Source: Pseudisothecium myosuroides (Eukaryota > Streptophyta > Bryopsida > Hypnales > Lembophyllaceae). From it: DNA of 64,000 nucleotides. The notes beneath the pieces are model-generated. The model had not been told where the DNA came from and did not search any database. It saw only the letters and a list, made by a program, of their open reading frames with translations. The stretch is from contig OX637289.1 of the NCBI GenBank assembly GCA_951799445.1, positions 27,280,245-27,344,244 on the forward strand, given 5' to 3'. This document shows positions 1-11,100 of the stretch, piece by piece. Each line of letters starts with the position of its first letter. Position 1 is the stretch's first letter. Made by a program: the position numbers and the translations under genes.

Positions 1-83
1 CTCGAGGGAATAGGTCAATAAACTATGTAGAATTGATAGTCAGACTCGGCCCTTTTTGTTGTAACAATAGAATAGAAATTCAA

Positions 84-860
84 TGGGTGATAAAAACGTA
101 TCAATTGGCGACACGAACAAGCTCATAGGCATTGGTAATTACTATGTATGGAGTTTGAAGATGCGAGCAATATTATAAAGGGAGAATTGGTGGAGCATCA
201 CCAAAGCAAGCTTTAATCTAGAAGTATTCCCAACAAATCTCGGAGCACGTGCGTATACAGAGACTCACCTAGAGATTGCCAAGGCGAATGCAATTTTTGC
301 ATTAATCTTCTATGTTAGTGATGATCTTGTTGATATGATAGCTGCATTCATGGATTCAACGTTGGCGTGGCAGGTGTTGAAGACTGCCTATCAATCCGGC
401 GATCAAGCCCAGATCTTGACACTCACCAGCCACCTTCACTCGATCAAGCTTTCAAATGGCGGGTCAGTTGAGGATTATATCAAGAAGTCTCGAGAAATCA
501 GAAACCGGCTGACAAGTATGGGAGAATTGATCACAGACAAGGCAATGATCCAAATCATTTTGAACAGTCTTCCAAGAAGTTATGAAAGTACAATCCAAAC
601 CTTAACTCATTTGAATGTCGAGACTTGAGATGTCTTTAGAATAGGTTTCTTCCAACTTATTGACTAAGTCACATTGACGTGAACATCGAGCATGTCAATT
701 GGGTGATGAAGAAACCCTTGCTGCCACTTTCAACCAAAAAGTGTTCCTGCACAACAATTTCTATCCTTGAGGTCGAGGTGGACGTTGTCGTGTAGAGAGA
801 GTTTATTTCGGGAAATCGCAGGGATTCTGGCTGCAACCAGAAACGGCTTAAGGACAAGAA
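84..860 (+). pseudogene. copia gag, 5' part (broken)
   Basis: The start at 84 is followed by a typical copia Gag opening with a KLIGIGNYYVWSLKMRA-like stretch (compare LNGTNYxxWKxxM), then a stop. A UBN2-type core continues at 335-625, with LHSIKLSNGGSVEDYI and ILNSLPRSYE motifs that are hallmarks of copia Gag. A glycine/arginine stretch near 765-800 probably precedes the zinc knuckle. Gag would package the RNA in virus-like particles. Several frame changes show that it is not functional. Confidence 0.75.
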
Positions 861-1439
861 GGATGAGGGCAAGTGAGCTCGTCACTCGCAAAAGCATCCA
901 ACTATCAAAATGAAGTAAGAATGATGAAGGCAAGTGATCTTGTCACCCGCAAATTCACCAAACTAACTGGAGATGGCTTATGAGCCAAAGAAATCGCTTA
1001 GGATCTTTTATACTATCTTCAGGTTTCAATCTTCGATCTTCAGTCTTCAGTCTTCGATCTTCAATCTTCACCTCGTTGACCTATCCTGTGGTGGCTCTAT
1101 AAGGGCCAGGGTAAGGGTAGGTGATAAGAAACAAGGCCTCGGACGGGTAAAACGGGACGACCAAACCACGAGCTGGTCGTCCGAAAGAATGGCTTCTAAA
1201 CTTTAAACCCACGGTAACCAGCAATCGTGCCTCACCAATGGGAACGACATAAAAGTGACCATGTGGGTGATCAATCCCACTTCGTCATCAACAAACACAA
1301 AACATGGCTAATCCTGAGTTACCGCATAGCCCGCAACAGGATTATGATGCAAAAATGAAAACAACAAGCCTCCAAAACCGGCTAGGAATAACAATAAAAG
1401 AACAACAAGCCTCCAAATCCGGCTAGGAATAACAAAACA

Positions 1440-1945
1440 ACGGACCACAAGCCACAACACACAAAAAATCTTCAAATCTTCAACTCCAAACTCCAAATCT
1501 TCAACTCCAAACTCCAAATCTTCAACTCCAAACTCCAAATCTTCAACTCCAAACTCCAAATCTTCACTTCAAACTCCAAATCTTCACTTCAAACTCCAAA
1601 TCTTCACTTCAAACTCCAAATCTTCACTTCAAACTCCAAATCTTCACTCCAAACTCCAAATCTTCACTTCAAACTCCAAATCTTCACTCCAAACTCCAAA
1701 TCTTCACTCCAAACTCCAAATCTTCACTCCAAACTCCAAATCTTCACTCCAAACTCCAAATCTTCACTCCAAACTCCAAATCTTCACTCCAAACTCCAAA
1801 TCTTCACTCCAAACTCCAAATCTTCACTCCAAACTCCAAATCTTCACTCCAAACTCCAAATCTTCACTCCAAACTCCAAATCTTCACTCCAAACTCCAAA
1901 TCTTCACTCCAAACTCCAAATCTTCACTCCAAACTCCAAAACCGC
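1440..1945. repeat. 20/21-bp minisatellite (about 24 copies)
   Basis: The unit TCTTCACTCCAAACTCCAAA is 20 bp and runs almost unchanged from about 1,560 to 1,940. The first few copies are 21 bp (TCTTCAACTCCAAACTCCAAA), so they keep a reading frame and on the minus strand encode an EFGVEDL heptad repeat. Variation between CACTCC and CACTTC is concentrated at the left end, so the right end looks more recently homogenised. Confidence 0.9.
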
Positions 1946-2019
1946 AACTCCAAACTCCAAAACTGCAACTCCAATTTCAAAGTCGAATTTTGAACTAATG
2001 CCACTGTCGCTCTACAACT

Positions 2020-2540
2020 CCAAATGATACAAATGATAGCTTTCTGAAAAGCTAACACAATTTTCTACAATTCCTCCAAGTTTCAACTCATTTCAACACT
2101 TTGTCCAATATCTATGGCCGTTCAAAGTTTCGGCCTCTAAATGTAAGGGCAGCAGATCCTCCTTCACTCCCACACTCACCACTCATTCATAAATGCTTCA
2201 AACAAAACAAGTGATAGCTACTTAGAAAGCTAACAAAATCTTCCACAACCTCTCCAAAATTCAATACAAACTAAAGACCTGTCCGTCTACTATGGTCGGT
2301 CGAAGTCTCAGCCCCTCTTCATAGGAGGCAGCAAACCTTCCTTCACTCCCACACTCACAACTCATTCATAAATGCTTCAAATAACACAAATGATATCTAC
2401 TTGGAAAGCTAATAAAATCTTCTACATCTTCTCTAAGATTCAATGCAAACTAAAGACTTGTCCGTCTTTTATGGTTGGTCAAAGTCTCAGCCCTCTTCAT
2501 AGGAGGCAGCAGACTCACCTCCACTCAAACAAGCACAAAT
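2020..2540. repeat. 180-bp tandem repeat, nearly three diverged copies
   Basis: The phrases CACTCCCACACTCAC, ACTCATTCATAAATGCTTC and CATAGGAGGCAGCA recur about 179-180 bp apart, at about 2,160 and 2,340, with partial copies on either side. Copies differ by scattered substitutions. No coding content is evident. Confidence 0.7.
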
Positions 2541-3014
2541 CTCAACTCACAACTTCAAACAGAGCAAGAGAGAAGAATTTGAAAAGCTAACAATATGATA
2601 AACAACTCTTCCAATTTTCATTACCAAACTCCAAAAACTCAACACACAATGACCCTCCAAACATTCGGGTCCTTCCTAAACTCACAATGGGGAAGAAGAT
2701 GAATAGTATCCACCTTTTCCTCCACCTTATCTTCATTCTAACCATACAAACAAGTGGGGTCAGCCCCTAACTCCCTCCCAAAGTTATCACAACAATAATT
2801 GAGCACTTATTTGGCCCCACAACTATTTTTCTTATCTTTATCTTTGAAGAAAATTCACTACAAGTTCACCTGAAAGGCAAACTAATTGAATATTTCCCTC
2901 ATACTACTTCACAAGTACAAATTTATTCTAAGAAATCACTCCAACTATGGAATGAACAACTAAAATCCAACATATATCTAGTAGAGGTAAGAAACTAGAG
3001 TTCCAATCGAAATG

Positions 3015-3473
3015 TCACTCCATCTGCAAAAATTTGAGGATGCGTTTGACGGTAGCAGCAACATAATCAGCACGATTTGCCTTGGTTAAGGAATTGACTG
3101 GCCCTTCCAACCATCGTTGGTGACCACGGCTCTCTTCGATAGGCCTCACCATGCAATAGTATTGCTCGTCGTTTAAGCCTTCAAAACATCTTTCAAATGT
3201 GACTTCACGGCTGCCGGGCTCAACACATCCAACCTGCAACAAAATCACCAATGCTTGAGCGTCACGTTGAAGGTTACCGTGACATCGTTTCTCTACGCGA
3301 GATTGTTTCGGTGGTCGAGACGGCCCAGCTTCATCTTCTGGTCGCCCATGTTGCAATGAAAGATCCAGTGGCTGTTGTGGCTGATCCGACAGTTGTGATA
3401 AAGAAAATTCAAATTCACGCTCCGGTTGAGATTCTTCATCTTGAGACTCAGAAAAAACCCTCCAGTTTGACAT
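3015..3473 (-). CDS. Small unknown protein, 152 aa
   Basis: I do not recognise this gene. The N-terminal half is acidic and Q/P/S-rich (residues 1-60) with a basic patch near PPKQSRVEKR that could be a nuclear signal. The C-terminal half (about 65-152) looks folded, with VILLQVGCVEPGS and YCMVRPIEESRGHQRW stretches. On the minus strand a TATA-like CTATATAG lies near 3,540-3,547, about 70 bp before the ATG, and two TGACG motifs (3,585-3,592 and about 3,561-3,567) lie further up, resembling an as-1-type promoter. Its position inside the block that interrupts copia gag suggests it belongs to a mobile element. It may also be a chance ORF. Confidence 0.45.
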   Translation of the reverse strand: MSNWRVFSESQDEESQPEREFEFSLSQLSDQPQQPLDLSLQHGRPEDEAGPSRPPKQSRVEKRCHGNLQRDAQALVILLQVGCVEPGSREVTFERCFEGLNDEQYYCMVRPIEESRGHQRWLEGPVNSLTKANRADYVAATVKRILKFLQME

Positions 3474-3534
3474 AGTAATCTAAATAAACACGAAGAAGAA
3501 GAATATCAAATGAGATAAAGCTTTCAAGTGAATC

Positions 3535-3592
3535 ATTCTCTATATAGCCGAAAAGCAAAGGCGTCACTTTGAAGCCATCTCAAATGACGTCA
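3535..3592 (-). promoter_or_regulatory. Candidate promoter for the 152-aa ORF
   Basis: Reading the minus strand there is TGACGTCA (3,592-3,585), then GTGACGCC about 20 bp on, then CTATATAG, then the ATG at 3,473. Paired TGACG motifs ahead of a TATA box are the as-1 layout bound by TGA-type bZIP factors in plants. The call rests on motifs alone. Confidence 0.4.
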
Positions 3593-3659
3593 TCCCCTAT
3601 ATAATATTACAAATATTTAAATCTATCTATATCATATGTATATACATATTCTACATAAT

Positions 3660-4000
3660 GTCTGCATTTGCAACACGACAACGTGGTGCTCCAAGACTTT
3701 ACCCTGGCTATTCTGGTCCGGCTTTTCCTGTACAAAGATTTTCTCTTGTACGTGGACCTTGCCCACCTCTCATCTGCTACAACTGCAAGTGAATTGGTCA
3801 TTTCGCTTGAAATTGCTGTCAACCACGTACAACCTTGAACAACACAAGTAACTCCTTTTCTTCTAACTCTCAGAATACTGCCTTTGCAAATTTGGCATAA
3901 TTTTTTGATGTTGCACTTTCTGAGTATTGGAAAAATTACGGCTACGGCCCTTGGTATATGGACAATGGTGTATCCACTCACAAAGCGTCAGAAAGTAGAA
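3660..4000 (+). pseudogene. copia Gag zinc knuckle and protease remnant
   Basis: At 3,775-3,816 the frame encodes a CCHC zinc knuckle (CYNC, then GHF, then C; spacing CX2CX4HX4C) with internal stops. Around 3,935-3,990 a WYMDNGVSTH stretch matches the copia aspartic protease motif (WxxDSGAS/TxH), with the catalytic serine position changed to asparagine. The protease frame differs from the following GAG-pre-integrase frame, so a frameshift lies between them. Confidence 0.7.
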
Positions 4001-4375
4001 ATTACAGAATCAAATTCGTCCAATGTCAAGATTCAAGAAGTGAAAATTGGCGGAGGAGAATCACACATAGTACAAGGTACTGGCACTTCATCTGTGAAGA
4101 CACAAGGTGGTGAAATAAAGTTGAAAGAGGTTAAATACGTCGCGTCTATGAAGAAGAACTTAGTCTCTGTGGGATCTCTTGTTGATGACGGCAATGTTAT
4201 TGTCTTCTCTGATGCATTTTGTTGGATTCTTGACAAAAACCGTCATATTGTTGCAATGGGTCATAGGGACTACACAAATGGGCTTTACTTGCTCAATCAT
4301 CAATTGCATGCTAACACAACAATCTCCAAAAACTCTGCAACTCTTTGGCATAGGCATTACAGTCACTTAAGCTAA
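3884..4375 (+). pseudogene. copia protease end and GAG-pre-integrase domain
   Basis: The motifs GTGTSSVKTQ, LKEVKYVASMKKNLVSVG and LWHRHYSHLS are the standard copia run from protease into the GAG-pre-integrase domain (LxxVLYVPxLxxNLISV ... LWHxRLGHLS). The frame ends at a stop at 4,373-4,375 just where the HHCC zinc domain of integrase would begin. Confidence 0.8.
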
Positions 4376-4501
4376 TAGAGCCTTTATCATCTTTTCCATT
4401 ATGACAGGGTTACAGGACTGCCACCAATCCAGTCTACATTCAGATTATGTGAGAATTGTTTAACTAGGCGACAATAACAACAAAAAATTCCAAAATCATC
4501 A

Positions 4502-5110
4502 ATGACTAGGGCCTCTAAACTAGACAATATTATTCATTCAAACCTCATGGGTCCATTATCAACTCCAACACGTGCTAGATCTTGCTACGTATTGGTATTT
4601 CCGGACGACTATTCCCGCAAAAGTTGGGTTTATTTTCTTAAGAGTAAAGATCAAACTTTCTCTTTCTTCCGAACTTTCATTGCCAAGATTCAAATCAAAA
4701 CAGGCAATCAAGTTCATATACTACGCACTGACAGAGGGGATGAATGTACCTCATATGACTTCAACACCTTCTGTAGTGAACGAGGCATTCAACGACAACT
4801 TACCTAGGCTCACACACCACAACGGAATGGGATATCTTTGCACGATCATGGAACAGTTACGTAGTCTGGAAACACACTGCAAACTACCATTATTTTTATA
4901 GAATGAAGCGGTCTCGACGGCAAATTATCTTGTAAATCGCAGTCCCATGCGTACTAACGGTGGCATGACTCCTGAAGAAAGGTACACTGGTCAAAAACCT
5001 TCAGTAAACCATTTCAAAGTTCTTGATTGTTTAGCTTACTACCATATCCCTAGAAAAAAGTTAGACAACAAAAGTCTTAAATGCCTATTTTCTAGGTTAC
5101 GATACCAATA
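4502..5110 (+). pseudogene. copia integrase core (broken)
   Basis: This is an rve-type integrase fold. VFPDDYSRKSWVYFLKSK and RTDRGDE are clear, the latter holding the second catalytic aspartate. The usual first catalytic Asp (TDLxGP motif) reads as Asn in HSNLMGP, and the glutamate region near 4,815 is frameshifted. The downstream ANYLVNRSPM...GMTPEE segment (4,910-4,980) is the usual integrase C-terminal part. Lost catalytic residues and stops make it inactive. Confidence 0.8.
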
Positions 5111-5348
5111 GCAAAGCTTATAGAGCCTATGATGCATAAAATAGAAAGATCATAATCACTAGAGACCTCATTTTTGACGAAGCCAAACTTGGCTTCCATC
5201 ATCTCACCAATGAAGTTTCACCTTTAACTAACTCCTTTCCACTAGGCTTGCCTTCAAATAGCCACGAAAATTGTGAACCAGTCAACTCCTCGTTAGATCC
5301 TGAATCTGCGCAACCCTCACACTCTCACAGCCACCTTTACCAAACCTG

Positions 5349-6153
5349 ATGACTTTGCAAACTTTACAACTAGACGCCATCTCTCCTTTAATTGAGAGCC
5401 CACCTTCCTTCCCAATTTTAGAAGCGCCCACCCTGCCATCCTCAAATTCCCTTGACTCTTCCAAAACCACCTCATCACAAAGTCAACCACCTACAATTAC
5501 AGAACGTAGATATCCAAATAGAAATCGCACACCTTCCATCAGGCTAAGAAACTTTTGGACTCTCGTCAGCAAACTTCTTGAGGAACCAATGAATTATGCA
5601 AAAGCCACGTTAGACCCCAAATGGCAATGAGCAATGGACGCTGAAATAAATTCCATCCATCACAAGCAGACATGATAAATAATCGACAGAGAACCCCATA
5701 TGCGACCAATCACGGCAAAATGGATTTACAAGGTTAAGAAAGGGACCCAAGGCAAACCAGAGAAACTAAAAGCGAGAATTGTTGCCCGCGGCTTCCAACA
5801 AAAAGAATACATTGACCAACAAAATATTTTCTCCCGTAGTTCGTTGGTTCACCATTCGAATTATTTTTGCCCTCATTGCAAAATATAACTGGCCTCTACA
5901 CCACATGGATGTTATTACAACTTTTTTGAACGGCATTATAGACAGAGAGGTGATTATGGAGATTTTCAACGGATTCCCTAGCTTAGGTGATCCAATGAAA
6001 CTGTGCAGGATTAAAAAAAGCCTTATATGGCCTTTGACAATCACCACGGGTATGGTATATTACCATCGATGAATGGCTCACTTCTTAAGGCTTGACACGT
6101 AGTACCTCCGACTCTAATCTCTACTTTCTTCAACATCAAGGGAAGATTATAAT
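5349..6153 (+). pseudogene. copia reverse transcriptase, 5' part
   Basis: KWIYKVKKGTQGKPEKLKAR and IVARGFQQKEYID (5,718-5,815) are the N-terminal copia RT motifs, followed by WPLHHMDVITTFLNG (LxQMDVxxAFLxG) at 5,890-5,935 with several frame changes. The stretch before about 5,600 is the variable linker after integrase. Coding ends abruptly at 6,153, where the giant DNA transposon begins, and the next RT motif (YVDD) lies 27.7 kb away. Confidence 0.85.
6146..6153. repeat. Left 8-bp target-site duplication (ATTATAAT)
   Basis: It is identical to 33,900-33,907 on the other side of the element. The 8-bp length and nTnnnnAn pattern are diagnostic of hAT insertion. Confidence 0.9.
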
Positions 6154-6270
6154 CTGGGTTGTCAAAACTGAACGTCCGGGACCAAATCACGTCCAAAATC
6201 CGGACGTCTGGACGGTCGGACGTCGGGACGCAGCGTCCAATCGGACGGGGTGGGTAAAACTGCTGTAAAA
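6154..6270. repeat. Left terminal inverted repeat and subterminal region
   Basis: CTGGGTTGTCA is followed by clustered CGTCC, CGGACGTC and GGACGTCGGGACGC motifs. Read inward, the right end shows the same themes (GGACGTTCGGACGT, GGGGACGCTGCC). Short clustered subterminal motifs are typical hAT transposase binding sites. Confidence 0.85.
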
Positions 6271-6284
6271 AAAAATTACCTCAG

Positions 6285-6548
6285 GTAATTCGGACGCCGC
6301 GGTCGGCGGTCGGCGGTCGTCTTGACGACCGCATCGGTCGGCTTTCCGCTGTCGGTCTGACGACCGCGTCGGTCGGCGGATGCCGGTCGGTCGGCTTTCC
6401 GTTGTCGGTCTGACGACCGCGTCGGTCGGCGGACGCCGGTCGGTCGGCTTTCCGCTGTCGGTGAGCTGACTGCATCGGTCGGCTGCCGGTGTCGGTAATC
6501 GGGGTCGGCGTTGAGTCGGTCGGGGCGGTCGGCCGGAGGGGTTCAGGA
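6285..6548. repeat. Left GGTCGG array (subterminal)
   Basis: A GC-rich tandem array with a unit of roughly 50-60 bp is built from CGGTCGGC, GACGACCGC and TTTCCGCTGTCGGTC. Its composition resembles the array upstream of the hAT gene at 11,815-12,020. It is a candidate transposase-binding or enhancer array. Open frames in it are artefacts of the repeat. Confidence 0.85.
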
Positions 6549-6584
6549 TTTCAAGCTGTCACTTTAACAGGGACGGAAAAAATT

Positions 6585-6960
6585 TTAGAACATACATGGT
6601 ACATCAGCTATTGGCCTATTGCAATTGCAGCCACTTGCGGAGTTATTTCATTATTGATGTTCAAGAGGTCATGGGTTCGAAACTTACTTTGTACCTTGTT
6701 CTTCATTTTCAATATCCAGCGCTTATAAATAGTTACAGATTTCTATTCTACTTCAAGTTGAAATGGGGTACTATAGAGGTATAAGCGCTTTTAGTCAGGC
6801 CTCATTGTTTTTTGACTCATTTTTTCATCTTAATTCAAATATGCCGAAGTCTTTTTGGGAACTTTTAGGAATCTTGATCTATATCGAATAGAAATCCAAC
6901 ATTTTTGTAGGTCACATTCATTCTTTTTGAATTTTAGCTGTATAAATTTAATTTACACAT
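6585..6960 (+). repeat. Duplicated 370-bp segment, copy 1, with tRNA-like B box
   Basis: It is homologous to 12,085-12,430; both contain CTTATAAATAGTT, CACTTCAAGTTGAAATGGGG (or CTACTTC...) and TACTATAGAGG, and both lie between a GGTCGG array and a TTAA element. GGTTCGAAAC at 6,674-6,683 resembles the pol III B box (GGTTCGANNCC), so the segment may include a tRNA-derived SINE. I could not define an A box. Confidence 0.55.
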
Positions 6961-6961
6961 A

Positions 6962-7898
6962 TTAACCCCTAAAGTTTCAAGGCCATTTTTTGGCCAAAAA
7001 GCACTCAAAACTGCCATTTTTAGGTTTAAGGGTAAAAAAAATTGAAAATTATTTTTTTTATCACATAATCATAGGATCTTATACTTTACTAGTATGGCAA
7101 TGCGTAGAAAATATTTCAAAATTTTTGACCACACTGATTGCAAGATATCTGCGTTTAAAGTGAAAAAAACAAGTTTTGCAGCACATTGTGGGACGAGATT
7201 TTTTGACTTTGAACATTTTTAACTTGAAATTTCTGCACTACAGAGTTTTGAGCTTTAAATCTATATATTTTATAATTGAGTTGAGAGTCTAGCAAAAAAA
7301 ATCAAATCAAAAAAACTTAATTTTCATTACTAAAAAAATTGTTAAGTAGAAATAGGTACGAGATAGAAGGAAAATCTAAAATATTAATATCTTTTACATA
7401 GAATTGAAATGAACTAATCCCAACGGTGAGATTGTTCTAGCAAAAACACTAAATCACGCGGAATTTTTTTTTTTTTTAAATTATAAACATTGCATTCAAA
7501 AATGAATCCTACAAGTGTTTTTTTTCAGAAAGATCAGAAGATGCTCTAAGTGCCCGAAAAAATAGATTGTCCATAACTTTCTCATAACAAATCCAAATGG
7601 AATGAATCAAAGCTTTAGGGATAGACAAAAATATAATCTATGGGAAAAAAATTTAAAATAAAATAAAATGAAATTTGCAACATTTTTTTTGCTGCCCCCT
7701 CTCCCTTGTTTTGAGCTTATTTGGGCGTAACTTTTGTTCCCGGGCACCAATTGAAAAAAAAATTATATTCCCATGAAGCTTATCAGTTTTCCTATCTTCA
7801 AAAAAAGTTTCAAAAAATGAGGACAAAAATTTAGCCTGTAGGTACCTGCCCAAAATCCCAAATGTCCGCCAAACGGACAATGGTCCTTTAGGGGTTAA
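6962..7898 (+). mobile_element. TTAA family A element (piggyBac-like MITE), 937 bp
   Basis: It is bounded by TTAA on both sides with TIR CCCCTAAAG / CTTTAGGGG. TTAA targets and a CCC-starting TIR are the piggyBac signature. There is no transposase ORF, so it would move only with help from elsewhere. It is the best-preserved family A copy in forward orientation and serves as reference for the others. Confidence 0.75.
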
Positions 7899-8163
7899 AC
7901 TAGGACAACTATGAAGGTGAAACTCTTCACTACATACAATTCTTGCAATATATTATGCTTCATTGAAGTAAGAAAACATACAATCAAACTTTATTGAATT
8001 ATAATCCAACAGTTTGAATATCAAACCATCTTAGTGGTGTTTTGTACATCACTAAGCAAAGTAGACAACTAGTACCACAATATAATGTTCTACCAACCAA
8101 TTACCATTACGTGCTCTATGTATGAGCATCAAAACATCTAAGCGATTCAAGGCCTTTCAATCT

Positions 8164-11100
8164 CTAAGGCTTATAATCACTATCCCCTTTTACCTCAGCC
8201 CCACTACAATCTCCTCTACTTCTCCATTCCACATCTTCATCGGATGTCACTTCCATGTCGTCAGATGAAGAATACAAAGTTCTCACTCCTTCGTGCTGTA
8301 CTTGCCTTGATGTAGATAATCTCCTTGGTTGGTCCTTGCTCTTTTCCCTTTTTACTCTTAATATGGCGTTCCTCCTATCTTCATGAAGGGAAGGAATTGT
8401 TTTCATTTTCCCCTTCGAAGAAGGAAGACATGCATCAAGGGGAGTTCTACCTACACCTTGTCTCTTGGTTGGGCTCGCTGCAAAAGGCTCCATTTTCCTT
8501 TTCCTTTTGGATTTTATGGAGTGTTGGGCATCCAATTTCACTGCTCCAGCTCCTCCTTGAATAGTTACCTTCATTGCATTCAAAGACAACGTTGTAGGAG
8601 CTGACGATTTTGTCGAGCGCCGTGGTGGTGCATGACCAGATTCCCGAATAAACATTTCTTCCAATGTCTCGTTCATCTCACCATCGGTCGATGGTAAATT
8701 GATTGGAGATGAATTGATACGAGGTTGCATTTTTTTGGAAATTCGGACAAGTCGTCTTCCTACACCTGAACTTCCTGAGCCATCCAATGCTACACTAGGA
8801 GTTTCGCGTGCTACAGGAAGAACACCGCTATATCGTGCTCCTCTGCATTCTTCAATGACTTGTTTCTTATCTTCATCATGGTCCAAAGAAATTGGGCTCT
8901 CAGACCCATGTATCAAACCTCCATCAACATTTCTTTGGACTTCGCTTGGCTTGTCATTTTCATGACTTTGTTCCCTGCTCTTCTCATTTGCCAATACCAC
9001 AATGGATTGAACACTTGCATTGCCCACATTCATTCGAACATTCAACTGACATCCTCCTTTGTCAATGTACTCTTCATTCTCTTGCACTTCTACCATTGTC
9101 ATGGATGTACACTTCAAACTTTGAAGAACTTCATCCGCTTTTGGAGTGTCATCATTGACATTCCTTGTCCCATTCGCCTCTGGATCTTCTACGTAAGCCG
9201 CTTCCCCTTGCGATACGATATTTTGGCTATTCAAAAATCCGGTCCCATCGCAAAATCTAGCTAGGGGAATATTATCTTCATTGTCCATATTGATGTCCTC
9301 GTCCGATTCATCGAACTCATAAGCGTCTCGATGATTGACCCCAAAGTCTTCATTACTGCGATTAGGGCTCTGAAGCGGTCCATTGTCATAGTCCTGCATG
9401 TCGTCGTTTATGGCATTTTCCTCACTGAATTGTGGCCCATAATCCTCGTCAACTTCCTCGTCTTCCGAGATAAACCCCTCTGAATCTTCTGACTCCACGT
9501 TCTCATGGTACCACTTCTTCTCATCATTTTCTTTTGATGCCGTTAAAACTTTCAAATTGCTGTACACATACACCAAATCTGCTGCTCTTTGTGGCTTCAA
9601 CTTGTTCCGAGATTTGTTGTGGACAAATGAATAGTTACTCCAATTTCGTTCGCATGAAGATGATGATACTGGTTGGGCCAATATCCTCTTTGCAATTGGA
9701 GCAATGAGCTTCCCACATGCACCTTCAAAATCCCACCAAGCATGTGCCAACAACATCTGTTCGCCCGGGTCTAACATGTTATGGAACGGAGGGGTTCTAT
9801 GTCGAAAGGCTACAAATTCCCTCACGACCATTGCGTAATCTTCGGGTTTACAAATTTTCATTATAACTCGCTTGCATGCCTCCGTTGCATTTGTGTCGTC
9901 AGCTAGTTCTTTATCGTGCAGCAAGTACGGGTTCAGAAGAGCTCCTGCATAGTGTAGATCTGTCTCCCCCATTTTTCGTCGGTTCACAAATGAGGCCTGT
10001 AGTCGTTCTGCTCGATTTGCAGGCAAAGAAAATGGCTCTTTCTCCAAGTCCATCACATGTTTCTCTAAACCCTTCATAATATGCAATACCTTTCCCATGC
10101 ATGGTGTCTTCGCATCCAAGTCGCGTAGAGCAAATACAACTGGACCCACTACATCTCGGATATTGACACAACGATTCCAGAAATGCGAATCAAGAACAAA
10201 TTTCTTGACATCTCGAGACTCAGACCGGGGTTGTGTTTTCCGATTGTCCTTTAGCTTCCGCACATACTCCACCCACTGCGGATCCACCACACTTTGTTGT
10301 AATGCTACTTTGACCTTCAACAAACGGTGAATCATAATAAAATTCGAGGCAAACCTCGTTTTGGCCGGCAACAACAAGCTATATTTCGTCTCGTGCTTTC
10401 GAAATATAGCAAGCGGCATCTGCCTACTCTTGAAGAATTTCACAATGGCATGGGCTTTCTTCAGATACTCATCAATCCATTTTTCCTTCCCCCAATCTTT
10501 CAACAACAAATTCAAGGCATGCACCACGCATCCTTGAGAATAAATGTGTGGATACTTACTGGATACCAAATTCCATGCCGCTTGATTTACCGGAGCATTA
10601 TCAGCGCTGATTTGTACCACATTGGTGGGACCCACGTGCTCTATAAACTTTTCCAAGACAGATGCCATATACTCTGCGTTTTTTTCCATCCCGCTTGTAT
10701 CTACCGATCCAACAAATTCCTCTCCGGCAGAAGATACGAGCATGGCATTTATCAATGGGCGGTTTGTAACCGAGCTCCATCCATCAATAGACAATGTTGC
10801 TCCAAACTTCCTTATGCTATCTTCGGTTCTCCTCAGGAGCTTTGCCTGAAGGTCCGTCTTTGCTTCGTCAAGCAATTTGCATCGTAGATCATGATATGAT
10901 GGTGGTGTGTACGGCCTATTCCACTCTACCGTGAGTTTTACTGCTTCTTTAAAGGCTGGATTTCGGGCTACAGCAAATGGTATATTTGCCGCATAAAAAA
11001 AATTGGCCCACACTGCATTCAATTTGCGTTTGTGTGCTTCTTCAAATCCATCTATTAGCCTGCTCTGTTTGTACGGCCTACTGCTGGATGCCCTGGGAGT

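Larger units (their letters stand above)
900..3640. mobile_element. Undefined insertion inside the copia gag region
   Basis: Gag-like coding sequence stops near 860 and resumes with the Gag zinc-knuckle segment at about 3,660, so roughly 2.7 kb of unrelated DNA lies between. It holds a 20/21-bp minisatellite, a 180-bp tandem repeat and one small minus-strand ORF with a plausible promoter. I could not find matching terminal repeats or a target duplication, so its class and exact ends are unknown. It may be one element or several. Confidence 0.4.

Noticed and set aside
1308..1559. Minus-strand ORF with EFGVEDL repeats
   Set aside because: It exists because the first minisatellite units are 21 bp; the 20-bp units beyond break the frame. 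No promoter was seen.
1440..1945. Possible CRISPR array because of regular repeats
   Set aside because: Units are directly adjacent with no spacers, and the setting is eukaryotic.
3602..3610. TAATATTAC, the geminivirus origin nonanucleotide, upstream of a complementary-strand ORF
   Set aside because: The flanks are AT-rich and form no GC stem, the ORF does not resemble a replication protein, and one such 9-mer is expected by chance in a window this size.
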